A stretch of DNA of 64,000 nucleotides from Saccharopolyspora hordei (GCF_013410345.1 NZ_JACCFJ010000001.1:5221001-5285000), one strand, 5' to 3'; shown: positions 42,637-51,691, counted from the first letter of the stretch. Numbers and translations are program-made. Notes: generated by a model not told the origin, from the letters alone.

Positions 42637-43605
42637 ATGGATGACGCCGACTCCGTCGTTCCGCTCCGGCCGGGATTCGACATCCAGGTCCGCGGTTTCA
42701 ACCGAAACCAGGTCATCGAACACATCGAACTGCTGGAGGACCAGCTGCGGCTGGTCACCATCGACCGCAACGAGGCCGCGCAGCTCAACAGCGACCTGCG
42801 CAAGCTCTGCGACGACACCCGCCGCGCGCTGGACGCGGCCGAGGAGCGCCTCCGGCGCATCGAGTCCTCCGACACCGGCCTGCCCGCCGCCTCGCAGCGC
42901 GTGCAGAACATGCTCTCGATCGCCGAGGAGGAGGTGCAGACCCTCCGCGAGCAGGCCCGGCGGCAGGCCGAGATCATCCGCGGCACCGCCGAGAACGAGG
43001 CCCGCGAGCTCATCCGCGAGGCCGAGCAGACCGCGAACGAGCTGCGCGAGGAGTGCAACCAGCTGATCGCCGAGGTCGAGGAGCGCCGCGCCCAGCTGCA
43101 CCGCGAGCACGACCAGAAGGCCAGCGAGCTGCGCGCCAAGGAACACCGGATGCGGCAGAACATCCGCGCCGAGTACAAGCGGGTCATCGCCGCCGCGCAG
43201 GAGGAGGCCGACGCGCTGATCGCGCAGACCCGGAAGCAGTGCGGCCAGTGGGACGCCGAGACCGAGCAGATGCGCCTGCAAGCGCTGGAGGAGATCAACG
43301 CCCACCAGCAGCGCCTGGAGGAACTGCACGCCTCGGTGCTGTCCTCGATGGACCAGGCGCAGCGCATGCTCGGCGCCTCCATCGACGAGCTGCGCACCCA
43401 CCCGCCCGCGACGGCCCCGGTCACCGCCGAGCCGGCCCCGACCGCAGAGCCGGCCGCCGCCGGCGAACCGGACCCGGAACCCGAGGCGGAGCTGCCGGTC
43501 CAGCTGCCGGAGCAGCGCGACGACGTGCAGACGTTCCTCATCCCCATGGACGGTGCGCACCCGAGCACCAACGGTGCGACCCCGCAGCCCGGACCCGCCC
43601 GATAG
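42637..43605 (+). CDS. DivIVA-like coiled-coil protein
   Basis: A 322-residue soluble protein. Residues about 12-35 (GFDIQVRGFNRNQVIEHIEL) resemble the N-terminal DivIVA membrane-binding and dimer region. Residues about 40-250 are a long charged coiled coil (EAAQLNSDLRKLCDDT, EEEVQTLREQARRQAEI, EERRAQLHREHDQKASELRA). The C-terminus is Pro/Ala/Glu-rich and disordered. In actinomycetes such proteins act in polar growth and cytoskeletal organisation. ATG 42637 has GGAGAGGAG upstream. It is followed by a small membrane protein gene 20 bp downstream. Confidence 0.75.
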   Translation: MDDADSVVPLRPGFDIQVRGFNRNQVIEHIELLEDQLRLVTIDRNEAAQLNSDLRKLCDDTRRALDAAEERLRRIESSDTGLPAASQRVQNMLSIAEEEVQTLREQARRQAEIIRGTAENEARELIREAEQTANELREECNQLIAEVEERRAQLHREHDQKASELRAKEHRMRQNIRAEYKRVIAAAQEEADALIAQTRKQCGQWDAETEQMRLQALEEINAHQQRLEELHASVLSSMDQAQRMLGASIDELRTHPPATAPVTAEPAPTAEPAAAGEPDPEPEAELPVQLPEQRDDVQTFLIPMDGAHPSTNGATPQPGPAR

Positions 43606-43624
43606 GACTGATCGGAGCTTTCAC

Positions 43625-44152
43625 GTGGAACTGCTCGTGCTGATGTTCGTCACCGGTTTCGCGTCCGCCACGCTGGTCTTCTGGCCACTGCTGCACCGGG
43701 CGAACCGCCGGCTCGGCGAGCAGGACTCCGCACCACCACGCGGCAAGCACGCGCTGCGCACCCCGGCTCCGCCGAAGGTCACCCGCCGGACGACCGCCCC
43801 GCACGCGGCACTCGCCGAACGACCGGAGGAGGAAGCGTCCGCGCAGCAGGCCGACCCGGCGGCTCGCGACGCGGCCGCGCCCGAACCGGGACCGGCTGCT
43901 CAGGAGGCGGCTGCGCAGCAACCCGCGCCGGCGGCCGAGCCGGGACCAGCGACGGCCGAGGAGCCTTCCGCCGCCCAGACCGAGTCCGGTGAGGCCGAGG
44001 CGGAGGAGGCGGCCCCGCCGGCGCAGCGCACGACGGAACCGGTCGAGCTGCCCGAGCTGCCGACCGACCTGTTCGAGAAGCACTTCGAGGCCAAGTTCAA
44101 CCGCACCCGCCAGCGCCTCGCCCGGCTGCGCGCCGAGATCGGCGAGGAGTGA
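43625..44152 (+). CDS. Small membrane-anchored protein with disordered tail
   Basis: A 175-residue protein starting at GTG 43625. One membrane segment is at the N-terminus (ELLVLMFVTGFASATLVFW), with no cleavage site or lipobox. A long Pro/Ala/Glu low-complexity region follows. The last 35 residues (LPTDLFEKHFEAKFNRTRQR, LARLRAEIGEE) look like a short conserved helix. The gene follows the DivIVA-like gene by 20 bp, so a shared role at the cell pole is plausible but only inferred. No family is recognised. Confidence 0.65.
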   Translation: MELLVLMFVTGFASATLVFWPLLHRANRRLGEQDSAPPRGKHALRTPAPPKVTRRTTAPHAALAERPEEEASAQQADPAARDAAAPEPGPAAQEAAAQQPAPAAEPGPATAEEPSAAQTESGEAEAEEAAPPAQRTTEPVELPELPTDLFEKHFEAKFNRTRQRLARLRAEIGEE

Positions 44153-44195
44153 CCAACCGGGCCACCCGCGTCCAGGAGCACCAGGTCCCGCGACT

Positions 44196-44411
44196 TCAGT
44201 CGTCGGAGCTGGTGCTCGTCGTCTCGGGCGGGTCGACCTGGCGCTCCTGCTCCTCCCGGCGGCGGTCGGCGACGTAGAACGGCGCGGCGGCGAGCACGGG
44301 CACCATCATGCCCAGGAAGACGATCAACAGCGAAGAGCCCACGGCGCGTGAAACCCCGTCCAGGGTGAGAGAAGAGGGAAGCCACGCCGGAACTGGCGTG
44401 TCGCTGAGCAC
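44196..44411 (-). CDS. Small membrane protein
   Basis: A 71-residue frame with one membrane segment (VGSSLLIVFLGMMVPVLAAA) followed by a charged tail (ADRRREEQERQVDPPETT). The GTG start at 44411 is chosen so that the frame begins just before the hydrophilic PAWLPSSLTLDGVS stretch; a longer ATG start at 44471 is also possible. No family is recognised, and the ribosome binding site is weak. Confidence 0.5.
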   Translation of the reverse strand: MLSDTPVPAWLPSSLTLDGVSRAVGSSLLIVFLGMMVPVLAAAPFYVADRRREEQERQVDPPETTSTSSDD

Positions 44412-44504
44412 ATCGTTCCGGCCCTCACCGTTCGTTAGCGCCCCCGGTCTGTGCCGCGGGTCACACGACACGGCTCCGCCTTGCCCCGCAACAGGTTCCA
44501 GCGC

Positions 44505-45215
44505 CTAGCGGAGGAACCGGGCGGTCGGCCAGGCCTCCCTGTGCCACGCGCTGTCCCAGAACAGCCACTCGTACTCGGTGGCGCGGGTGAACGCCGCCAG
44601 CATCTTCCGCCGGACCACGTCACCGGCGCTCGCGGCGACCCGGTCGACGAGCTCGCGCGCGGTGAGCACCGACGCGGCGAACTCCTCGTCGGCGTAGGTC
44701 TGGATCCACGCCCGGTACGGGTGGTCGGCGGCGCCTCCGGTCGCCTCCAGGATCGTGCTGCCCACGTGCTGGTACACCCAGAAGCACGGCAGCAGCGCCG
44801 CGAGCAGCACCGGGTAGGGCGCGCCCAGCGCGCAGGCGCGCAGGTACGAGGTGTAGGCCAGGCAGGTCGGCGAGGTGTCGACACCCTCGACCTCCTCGTC
44901 GGACAACCCGAACTCGGCGACGTAGCCGGCGTGCAGCCGGCGCTCCTCGACCAGGGCGCCCTGGGCCGCCCCGGACAGGAACGCGGCGTCCTCGGCGGTG
45001 TCGGCACGGGTCGCCGCGGCCGCCAGGGCCTGCGCGAACCCGACCAGGTAGCGGGCGTCCTGCACGATGTAGAAGGCGAACACCTCGCGGTCCAACGTGC
45101 CGTCGGTGAGCGCGACGTTGAACGGGTGCTCGACGATCGCGCGTTGCAGGCCGGCGGTGTGCTCCCAGGCCTGCGCGCAGAAACCGTCAGCGGGCGGGGC
45201 GGGCAACGTGCTCAT
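44505..45215 (-). CDS. tenA: TenA family protein (aminopyrimidine aminohydrolase/thiaminase II)
   Basis: A 236-residue helical-bundle enzyme that salvages thiamin pyrimidine by hydrolysing aminopyrimidine. The nucleophile Cys is in SPTCLAYTSYL (about residue 118) and the conserved Tyr/Glu pair is in YQHVGSTILEATGG and YADEEF. ATG 45215 has GAGGAC upstream; longer readings add a non-conserved tail. It lies downstream of thiD on the same strand, about 100 bp, consistent with thiamin metabolism. Confidence 0.9.
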   Translation of the reverse strand: MSTLPAPPADGFCAQAWEHTAGLQRAIVEHPFNVALTDGTLDREVFAFYIVQDARYLVGFAQALAAAATRADTAEDAAFLSGAAQGALVEERRLHAGYVAEFGLSDEEVEGVDTSPTCLAYTSYLRACALGAPYPVLLAALLPCFWVYQHVGSTILEATGGAADHPYRAWIQTYADEEFAASVLTARELVDRVAASAGDVVRRKMLAAFTRATEYEWLFWDSAWHREAWPTARFLR

Positions 45216-45315
45216 CAGCAGTCCTCGTCTCGGGGGGCGCGATCCCGGTGGAGACCAGGCACCCGGCCTCCATCGGAGTTGCGGATCGGACAACGACGTG
45301 GGGCCGGAGGGCTGG

Positions 45316-46113
45316 TCACCACCAGCGGTAGAAGTGGTGCACCGGGCCGTGGCCGTGGCCGACGTCCAGCTGCTCGGCGGCGCGCAGCGCCCCGGTGAGG
45401 TAGTCCTTGCTCTCGCGCACCGCCGTCAGCCAGTCCGGGCGCTGCGGGCGCAGCGCCGCGATCGCGGCCGAGAGGGTGCAGCCGGTGCCGTGGTCGTTGG
45501 TGGTCGCGACCCGCTCGCTGGACAGGAACTCGCTGACCCCGTCGCCGTGGAGCAGGTCCACACTGGACTCACCGGCCAGGTGGCCGCCCTTGAGCAGCAC
45601 CTGCTTGGCACCGAGACCGGCCAGCCGCTCGGCCTGGGCCGGCATGCCCTCGACGTCGGTGAGCTCCGGCTCGCCCAGCAGGTCCGCCGCCTCCGGCAGG
45701 TTCGGCGTGATCAGGTCGACCCGCGGCAGCAGCTCGTCGCGCAACGCGCCCACCGCGTCCGGCGCGAGCAGCCGGTCCCCGCTCTTGGCGACCATGACCG
45801 GGTCCAGCACCACGTGCGGCGGCGCGTAGCGGTCCAGCACCTCGATCACCGCGTGGATCACTCCGGCGTTGGCCAGCATGCCGATCTTGACCGCGTCCAC
45901 CCGCACGTCGTCGAGCAGCGTGACCAGCTGGGCGGTGACGAACTCCGGCGGCACCTCCTGCACCTCGACCACCCCGGTGGTGGTCTGCGCGACGAGCGCG
46001 GTGATCACGGACATGCCGTAGGCACCGTTCGCCGAGAACGCCTTGAGGTCGGCCTGGACACCGGCACCGCCGCTGGGGTCGGTGCCCGCGATGGTGAGCA
46101 CGTTGGGAAGCAT
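45316..46113 (-). CDS. thiD: Hydroxymethylpyrimidine/phosphomethylpyrimidine kinase
   Basis: A 265-residue ribokinase-family enzyme that makes HMP-PP for thiamin. The motif AGTDPSGGAGVQADLKAF is at the N-terminus, and the ATP/catalytic block NDHGTGCTLSAAIAALRP (Asp-His-Gly-Thr-Gly-Cys) near the C-terminus. DPVMVAKSGDRLL lies in the middle. The ATG at 46113 is directly downstream of the TPP riboswitch, whose ribosome binding site is GGAGGGA. Confidence 0.95.
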   Translation of the reverse strand: MLPNVLTIAGTDPSGGAGVQADLKAFSANGAYGMSVITALVAQTTTGVVEVQEVPPEFVTAQLVTLLDDVRVDAVKIGMLANAGVIHAVIEVLDRYAPPHVVLDPVMVAKSGDRLLAPDAVGALRDELLPRVDLITPNLPEAADLLGEPELTDVEGMPAQAERLAGLGAKQVLLKGGHLAGESSVDLLHGDGVSEFLSSERVATTNDHGTGCTLSAAIAALRPQRPDWLTAVRESKDYLTGALRAAEQLDVGHGHGPVHHFYRWW

Positions 46114-46192
46114 GACGTCCCTCCGCTAGTACTAGCTAGGTCAGGTTCAACGGGTCTGTTCTCAGCCCGGCGCACCGGGCACCCCGCGTCAC
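46114..46192 (-). promoter_or_regulatory. TPP riboswitch upstream of thiD
   Basis: Reading on the minus strand, GCGGGGTGCC then GGCTGAGA and ACCCGTTGAACCTGA are the conserved THI-box elements, in the expected order, and the expression platform contains the thiD ribosome binding site (GGAGGGA). When TPP binds, translation of thiD is expected to be blocked. Confidence 0.93.
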
Positions 46193-46221
46193 TGGTGACC
46201 AACCTATCCCGGCGGGACCGG

Positions 46222-46467
46222 TTAGTCGATGAGTCCGACCACCGAACCCGCGCTGACCACCTCGCCGGGCCGGACCTGGTGCCAGAGCGTCCCGGTCGCC
46301 AGCGCCGACACCCACCCGACGGCATCACCGGACGCCCGCACCTCGGCCAACCGGTCGCCGACGTGCACCGCGCTCCCGTCCGCGGCCAACCACCGCACCA
46401 GCACCCCGCGCACCGGGGCCCGCCCGGCAGGGCGCCGCCCCAGCTCGGGGAAGAGCAGCTCGGTCAT
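46222..46467 (-). CDS. Lipoyl/biotinyl-like domain protein lacking lysine
   Basis: An 81-residue protein with the fold of a lipoyl domain: MTELLFPELG at the start, VRGVLVRWLAADGSAVHVGD, then the hairpin loop and GTLWHQVRPGEVVSAGSVVG. In active domains the loop holds a DKA-like Lys; here it is RASGDAVGW and the whole protein has no Lys. So modification is impossible, and a non-modified role (or degenerate copy) is likely. ATG 46467 gives the family start. Confidence 0.65.
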   Translation of the reverse strand: MTELLFPELGRRPAGRAPVRGVLVRWLAADGSAVHVGDRLAEVRASGDAVGWVSALATGTLWHQVRPGEVVSAGSVVGLID

Positions 46468-46694
46468 CCCCACCCCCCTGGTTGCCGGCGAACAACTCAG
46501 CATCGCTCCGGGCGCACGCGCCGACAAGACCGCGCGTTCCGGCAGCTGGAGGGCCCGCCCCCAGGCCGGGCGCGAGCGATCGTCGCCGTACCCGACGGAA
46601 CCGCGAGCGACGGTGAAGAGCGATCGATTTCACAGCGTGAATGGGCCCACCGGCGGGAGTAACGGCGCTTCACCGCCGACTAAACTCACCGACG

Positions 46695-47432
46695 ATGGAA
46701 ACCACGACCGATGCTCCGAGCTTCGCCCGTTCCCGGCGGCCCCGCCGACCGGAAGATCCCGCGCGGATCTGGGCCCCGTTGGCGGACCTGACCGAAGCCG
46801 CCGTCGCGGCGGCCGGATCGGGGACGGTGGCGATCACCCGCGGCTTCGACCGCAACAGCAGGCAGCGCGCCAAGGCGCTGCGCGACCTGCTGCGCGAGCG
46901 GGACGTCGCGGCGATCGAGGTGACCCCGGCGCCGGGCAGCGACCGGCTGCTCGAGGACGTCGACGTCACCGCGGTGGTCAACCTGGTCGGTGCCGGTTCG
47001 TGGCAGCCCTACCGCATCGCCGCGCAGCTGCGCGCTCCCGTGCTCACGCCGAAGCCGGGCGAGACCGCGGGCGAGCAGGTCACCCGTGACGTCATCGCGC
47101 TGGTCGGTGACTCGGGCAAGCGCGACGTGGCGCTCTCGCACGTCGCGGTGCGCTCCGAGGACCCCACCGCCAGTCGGCTGACCCTCACCCACAGCGGCGA
47201 GCAGCTGACCGTCGCCGGCGGTTGGCTGACCGTGCAGGTGCAGGGGCACGAACTGCAGGTGCAGGTCGGCGGCGAGGGCGTCGCCGAGCAGACGATCACC
47301 GCGGGCGAGGTGCGCGTCGAGGCGTTCGACGCGCCGCACCGGCTGGTGCGCGACGAGCTCCCGATCGCGGACTTCGAAGGGGCGGTCACCTTCACCGCCG
47401 AGCCCGAGGGGCTCGTGGTCCGTCCGGTCTGA
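46695..47432 (+). CDS. Conserved protein of unknown function (245 aa)
   Basis: No family is recognised with confidence. The sequence METTTDAPSFARSRRPRR is followed by a regular alpha/beta region (ATGSGTVAITRGF-like, then VTAVVNLVGAGSWQPYRIAA) and a C-terminal beta-rich domain (GEQLTVAGGWLTVQVQGHEL). No signal, membrane segment or catalytic motif is seen. Start ATG 46695 has no strong ribosome binding site. A terminator hairpin follows at 47452-47484. Confidence 0.55.
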   Translation: METTTDAPSFARSRRPRRPEDPARIWAPLADLTEAAVAAAGSGTVAITRGFDRNSRQRAKALRDLLRERDVAAIEVTPAPGSDRLLEDVDVTAVVNLVGAGSWQPYRIAAQLRAPVLTPKPGETAGEQVTRDVIALVGDSGKRDVALSHVAVRSEDPTASRLTLTHSGEQLTVAGGWLTVQVQGHELQVQVGGEGVAEQTITAGEVRVEAFDAPHRLVRDELPIADFEGAVTFTAEPEGLVVRPV

Positions 47433-47451
47433 GGCACCAGCACGACGACCG

Positions 47452-47484
47452 CGAGGCGCCGGGCAGCTGCTGCCCGGCGCCTCG
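47452..47484 (+). terminator. Intrinsic terminator-like hairpin
   Basis: CGAGGCGCCGGGCAGC pairs with GCTGCCCGGCGCCTCG around a minimal loop, 20 bp after the stop at 47432. It has no T-run, as often in GC-rich actinomycetes. Confidence 0.75.
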
Positions 47485-47574
47485 TGCGCTTCCGGCGGAG
47501 GAGCGGCGTCACGTCCGGCCCGCTCCGGCGTCCCACGATCACGAGCGCGAACCGCACCAAGGAGGCACGAGATC

Positions 47575-47772
47575 GTGGAGCCCACCAAGGAGTGGCACGT
47601 GAGCTGCCGCGATGTCGCGGGAAGGCGACGAGACCTGTCGGTGTTCATCAACCAGGGGGACGTCGTGGTGGTGGCGCCCCCGGGCGAGACGGCCGTGCTC
47701 TCGCCGCTGGAGGTGGGCAGGCTGCGGGCGGCGCTGCGCGACGCCGTGGTGTCCGCGGCTGACCAGGACTGA
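47575..47772 (+). CDS. Small conserved protein (65 aa)
   Basis: A 65-residue protein beginning GTG (MEPTKEWHVSC) with an AGGAGG nine bases upstream. It has an alternating beta pattern in DLSVFINQGDVVVVAPPGE and a helical C-terminus (LEVGRLRAALRDAVVS). No family or catalytic residues are recognised. It lies alone between the hairpin at 47452 and the acyl-CoA ligase gene. Confidence 0.6.
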   Translation: MEPTKEWHVSCRDVAGRRRDLSVFINQGDVVVVAPPGETAVLSPLEVGRLRAALRDAVVSAADQD

Positions 47773-47850
47773 TCGGCCGGGCCCTTCCTGTTCCGGCCAG
47801 GTTGGGTCATTATCTACTCTCGAGTAGCTTCGCGGACGAGAGGTGGATGC

Positions 47851-49488
47851 GTGAGCGTGTTGTGGCAGCGGGTGCTGGCCCCGCTGAGCCGGGTTCCCGA
47901 AGGCCTCCACACGGCGTTCGTGCTGGCCCAGCGCGGGGTGGTCCGGCCCATGCGGCCGGACAAGCTGCTGCGCATCGGCCGCGCCTGGCGGCACTGGGGC
48001 GTCACGCCGCCGCTGGGCTTCGCGGTCGGCGCCGTGCGCCACCCGGACCGCCCGGCGGTGATCGACGAGCGCGGCGCGCTCAGCTACGCAGAGCTCGAGC
48101 AGCGCACCTCCCGGCTGGCCAACGGCCTGCGCAGGCGCGTCACGCCGGGGACCCGCATCGGTGTGCTGTGCCGCAACCACCACGGGCCGGTCGAGACGGT
48201 CCTCGCGGCGGCCAAGCTCGGCGTGGACGTGGTGCTGCTCAACACCGGCCTGAGCGGCCGGCAGGTCGCCGACGTCATCGCCGAGCAGCAGGTCAGCGTG
48301 CTGGTGCTGGACGCCGAGTTCCGCGCCCAGCTGCCGGAGCTGCCCACCGAGGTCGACCAGGTGCTGGCCTGGACCGACGGCACCACCCGGCACGACACGC
48401 TGGAGCACCTGATCGCCACGTCCTCGCCCCGGCGCCCGACCCGGCCGCGGCGGCACGCCCGGATGATCGTGCTCACCTCCGGCACCACCGGCACCCCCAA
48501 GGGCGCGCGCCGCCCGGACCCGCCGAGCCTGTCGCCGGCGGCCTCGGTGCTGTCCCGGATCCCGCTGGACAGCGGCGAGCGGATGCTCATCAGCGCTCCG
48601 CTGTTCCACACCTGGGGGCTGGCCGCCTTCCAGCTGGCAGCCGTGCTCGGCGCGACGCTGGTGCTGCGCCGCAAGTTCGACCCGGAGGAGGCGCTCGCCT
48701 GCGTGCAGCGCCACCGGTGCACGGCGATGTTCGCGGTGCCGGTGATGCTCCAGCGCATCCTGGACCTGCCCGAGGAGGTCCGCGCCCGCTACGACCACAG
48801 CTCGCTGCGGATCGTGGCCAGCAGCGGCTCGGCGCTGCCCGCCGACCTGGCCACCCGGTTCCAGCGCACCTTCGGCCCCGTGCTGCACAACCTCTACGGC
48901 TCGACCGAGGTGTCGTGGGTGAGCATCGCCACACCGCAGGACCTGCGCGCGGCACCGGGCACCGCGGGCCGGCCGCCCCGGGGCACGCGGGTGCGCATCC
49001 TCGCCGAGGACGGCAGCCCCGTCGAGCGCGGCGAGACCGGACGCATCTTCGCGGGCAACGCGATGCTCTTCGACGGCTACACCAACGGTGGCCGCCGGGA
49101 GGTCCGCGACGGCCTGATGTCCACCGGCGACCTGGGGCGCATCGACGCCGCCGGTCGGCTCTTCGTCGTCGGCCGCGAGGACGACATGATCGTCTCCGGT
49201 GGCGAGAACGTCTACCCGAAGGAGACCGAGGACGCCATCGCACGCCTGCCGGAGGTCGCCGAGGTCGCGGTCATCGGCGTCGACGACCAGGACTTCGGCC
49301 AACGGCTCGCCGCCTTCGTGGTGCTCCGCCCGGGTCAGGAGCTCGACGCCGAGCAGGTGCGCGACCGGGTCCGCGACCAGCTGCCGAAGTTCGCGCTCCC
49401 CCGCCACGTGGTGTTCCTCGACGAGCTGCCGCGCAACGCCACCGGCAAGGTGGTGCCCCGGGAGCTGCGTGAGCGGTTGGCCACGTGA
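47851..49488 (+). CDS. Acyl-CoA synthetase / AMP-dependent ligase (FadD family)
   Basis: A 545-residue ANL-superfamily enzyme that activates a fatty or related acid with ATP to the CoA thioester. The P-loop IVLTSGTTGTPKG is at about residue 205, the STEVSW block near 345, GLMSTGDLGRID at about 430 and the catalytic Lys in ELPRNATGKVVPRE near the C-terminus. The GTG start (47851) has a GAGAGG upstream. It is upstream of oligoribonuclease by 49 bp but the two are not obviously related in function. Confidence 0.9.
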   Translation: MSVLWQRVLAPLSRVPEGLHTAFVLAQRGVVRPMRPDKLLRIGRAWRHWGVTPPLGFAVGAVRHPDRPAVIDERGALSYAELEQRTSRLANGLRRRVTPGTRIGVLCRNHHGPVETVLAAAKLGVDVVLLNTGLSGRQVADVIAEQQVSVLVLDAEFRAQLPELPTEVDQVLAWTDGTTRHDTLEHLIATSSPRRPTRPRRHARMIVLTSGTTGTPKGARRPDPPSLSPAASVLSRIPLDSGERMLISAPLFHTWGLAAFQLAAVLGATLVLRRKFDPEEALACVQRHRCTAMFAVPVMLQRILDLPEEVRARYDHSSLRIVASSGSALPADLATRFQRTFGPVLHNLYGSTEVSWVSIATPQDLRAAPGTAGRPPRGTRVRILAEDGSPVERGETGRIFAGNAMLFDGYTNGGRREVRDGLMSTGDLGRIDAAGRLFVVGREDDMIVSGGENVYPKETEDAIARLPEVAEVAVIGVDDQDFGQRLAAFVVLRPGQELDAEQVRDRVRDQLPKFALPRHVVFLDELPRNATGKVVPRELRERLAT

Positions 49489-49536
49489 CCCAGACGGCTG
49501 CACGATCACGCCCTCCGGGACGTTAGGCTGCCTCGG

Positions 49537-50193
49537 GTGAACGACCGTCTAGTGTGGATCGACTGCGAAATGACCGGTCTCGACCTCGGCAAGGACGCCT
49601 TGATCGAGATCGCGGCCCTGGTCACCGATGCCGACCTGAACGTCCTCGGGGATGGCGTGGACATCGTGATCCACGCCGACGACGAGTCCTTGGCCGGGAT
49701 GCCCGACGTGGTCCGCGAGATGCACGACCGCTCCGGGCTCACCGAGGAGGTGCGCCGCTCCACCGTCACCCTGGCCGAGGCCGAGCAGCAGGTGCTCGAC
49801 TACGTCCGCCAGTACGTCCCGGAGGGCCGGTCCGCCCCGCTGGCGGGCAACTCCATCGCCACCGACCGCGGTTTCATCGCCCGCGACATGCCGCGGCTGG
49901 ACGCCCACCTGCACTACCGGATGGTCGACGTCTCGTCCATCAAGGAGCTGTGCCGGCGCTGGTACCCGCGGATCTACTACGCGCAGCCGGAGAAGGGCCT
50001 GGCGCACCGCGCGCTGGCCGACATCCGGGAGTCGATCCGCGAGCTCGCCTACTACCGGCGCACCGCGTTCGTCCCGCAGCCCGGGCCGACCAGCGAGCAG
50101 GCCCAGGCGGTCGCGGCCGAGCTGCTGGCCGGCGACGCGGGCGCGGGCGGCACCCGGGAGACGCCCGAGCAGGAGTCGCAGAAAGGCCGCTGA
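49537..50193 (+). CDS. orn: Oligoribonuclease
   Basis: A 218-residue DEDDh exonuclease that degrades nanoRNAs and pGpG. The four acidic positions are in [20 protein letters not shown] and [11 protein letters not shown], with the His in [10 protein letters not shown]. The C-terminus is extended by about 35 residues of Ala/Gln/Glu-rich sequence compared with E. coli Orn (181). The GTG start is the first in frame. Confidence 0.96.
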   Translation: MNDRLVWIDCEMTGLDLGKDALIEIAALVTDADLNVLGDGVDIVIHADDESLAGMPDVVREMHDRSGLTEEVRRSTVTLAEAEQQVLDYVRQYVPEGRSAPLAGNSIATDRGFIARDMPRLDAHLHYRMVDVSSIKELCRRWYPRIYYAQPEKGLAHRALADIRESIRELAYYRRTAFVPQPGPTSEQAQAVAAELLAGDAGAGGTRETPEQESQKGR

Positions 50194-50305
50194 CCAGCAG
50201 GATCGCCGTAACCGGTACCCGCGGGAAACCGCGTGACGGCGCACGCTAGTATATGAGCGTTGCTTCGGAAGACGGCCGGTTCGAGGCCCGATCCGAGCGG
50301 CCGAG

Positions 50306-50381
50306 GTGGGTGTAGCTCAGTCGGTAGAGCACTGGGTTGTGGTCCCAGGTGTCGCGGGTTCGATTCCCGTCACTCACCCCA
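50306..50381 (+). tRNA. tRNA-His (anticodon GTG)
   Basis: The acceptor stem is GTGGGTG pairing with CACTCAC, and a 5' G precedes it, the G-1 expected in tRNA-His. The anticodon loop TTGTGGT gives GTG. The T arm is GCGGG-TTCGATT-CCCGT. CCA appears to be encoded (50379-50381). A -10-like TAGTAT lies about 50 bp upstream. Confidence 0.95.
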
Positions 50382-50389
50382 AGAGCGGC

Positions 50390-50421
50390 GGAGGCCCGGT
50401 TCCTGAGGGAACCGGGCCTCC
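50390..50421. terminator. Terminator-like hairpin after tRNA-His
   Basis: GGAGGCCCGGTTCC pairs with GGAACCGGGCCTCC around TGAG. It is followed by CGTCTTCGTC, a weak pyrimidine run. It may also serve the convergent L,D-transpeptidase gene. Confidence 0.75.
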
Positions 50422-50491
50422 GTCTTCGTCGCGTCCGGGCTGCGGGGCCCGGCGAGTCCTGCGTGGGACAGGACCCGCCGGGACCAGGAGG

Positions 50492-51691
50492 TCACTTGCC
50501 GCCCTGCACCCACTGCTCCCACGGGATCTGCCAGTCACCGAACCCGTCCCAGGGCCGCAGGTCCGGGCCGCCGGAGTTCGTGATCTCCACGACGTCGCCC
50601 TTCTTGACCAGGTCGAAGACCCACTTGGCGTTCTCGGTGCTCATGTTGATGCAGCCGTGGCTGACGTTGCTGTTCCCCTGCTGCGCCACCGACCAGGGCG
50701 CGGCGTGCAGGAACTCACCGCCGTTGGAGATCCGGACCGCCCACTGCACCTCGGTGCGGTAGCCGCCCGCCTCGACCGGCAGGCCGTAGGTGGAGGAGTC
50801 CATCACCTTCGTGGCGTGGTGCTCGGTGACCACGTGCACGCCGTTGTTGGACGGGAAGTCCGGCTTGCCCAGCGACACCGGCATGGTCCGGATGACCTCG
50901 CCGTTCTTCTCGATCGACATCTGGTGCGTGGCGCCGTCGGCCCGCAGGATCACCGCGTCCCCGATGGTGATGGTCGCCTTGCGGTCCTCCTGGCCCCACA
51001 CGCCGTTGCCGAGGTCGCGCCCGTACACGTCGATGTCGACGGTCACCTTGGTGCCCGGCTTCCAGTACTCCTTCGGCCGCCAGTGCACCTCGCGGTTGTT
51101 GAACCAGTAGAACGCGCCCTCCACCGCGGGCTCGGTCTGGACCCGGATCGCCTCTTCGGCCTTCTCCTTGTCCGGCGCGGGCGCGTCCTTGCTGAAGTAG
51201 AACGCCAGTGGCTGCCCGACGCCGACGGTCTGCCCGTCCAGCGGGTTCATCGAGACGTACGTCTGCTCACCCGGGGACACCGTGCTGAACGTGGCCTGCT
51301 GGGTGATCGCCGGCCCACCGGTGCCCTGCGCGGTCACCTCCAGCGTGTAGGTCTTGCCGTAGCCGAGCTTCTCCCCGGCCGTCCAGCTCGTGCCGTCCGG
51401 CGCGATCGTGCCGGACACCTCCTTGTCCTCGGTGTTGGTCAGGGTCGCGCGCACGATCCGTCCGCCGGTCACCTTCGCGGTGATCGGGGCGGTCGGCGAC
51501 ACGTCCTCGGCCCCGTTCTGCGGGGCGAACTCGACCACGGGCGCCGGTGGCACGTCACCGGAACCCTCCGGGGTCTGCCCGTCGGCCCCGCTGCAGCCCG
51601 CGACCAGCAGCGCGACCACACCGAAGATCAACATCGACACCAGCCGAGAAACCCGCACGGATTCCCCGACCGGATTACGCCACTCCCTCAT
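50492..51691 (-). CDS. L,D-transpeptidase lipoprotein (LdtMt2-like)
   Basis: A 399-residue cell-wall enzyme that makes 3-3 cross-links in peptidoglycan. The N-terminus has a lipoprotein signal (SRLVSMLIFGVVALLVAGC) with lipobox LVAGC. Two Ig-like domains follow (about 45-250), then the YkuD catalytic domain with SHGCINMS (Cys nucleophile about residue 355) and the upstream HHATKVMDSSTYG. The start ATG 51691 is uncertain because the ribosome binding site is weak; a TTG at 51697 is also possible. Confidence 0.92.
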   Translation of the reverse strand: MREWRNPVGESVRVSRLVSMLIFGVVALLVAGCSGADGQTPEGSGDVPPAPVVEFAPQNGAEDVSPTAPITAKVTGGRIVRATLTNTEDKEVSGTIAPDGTSWTAGEKLGYGKTYTLEVTAQGTGGPAITQQATFSTVSPGEQTYVSMNPLDGQTVGVGQPLAFYFSKDAPAPDKEKAEEAIRVQTEPAVEGAFYWFNNREVHWRPKEYWKPGTKVTVDIDVYGRDLGNGVWGQEDRKATITIGDAVILRADGATHQMSIEKNGEVIRTMPVSLGKPDFPSNNGVHVVTEHHATKVMDSSTYGLPVEAGGYRTEVQWAVRISNGGEFLHAAPWSVAQQGNSNVSHGCINMSTENAKWVFDLVKKGDVVEITNSGGPDLRPWDGFGDWQIPWEQWVQGGK

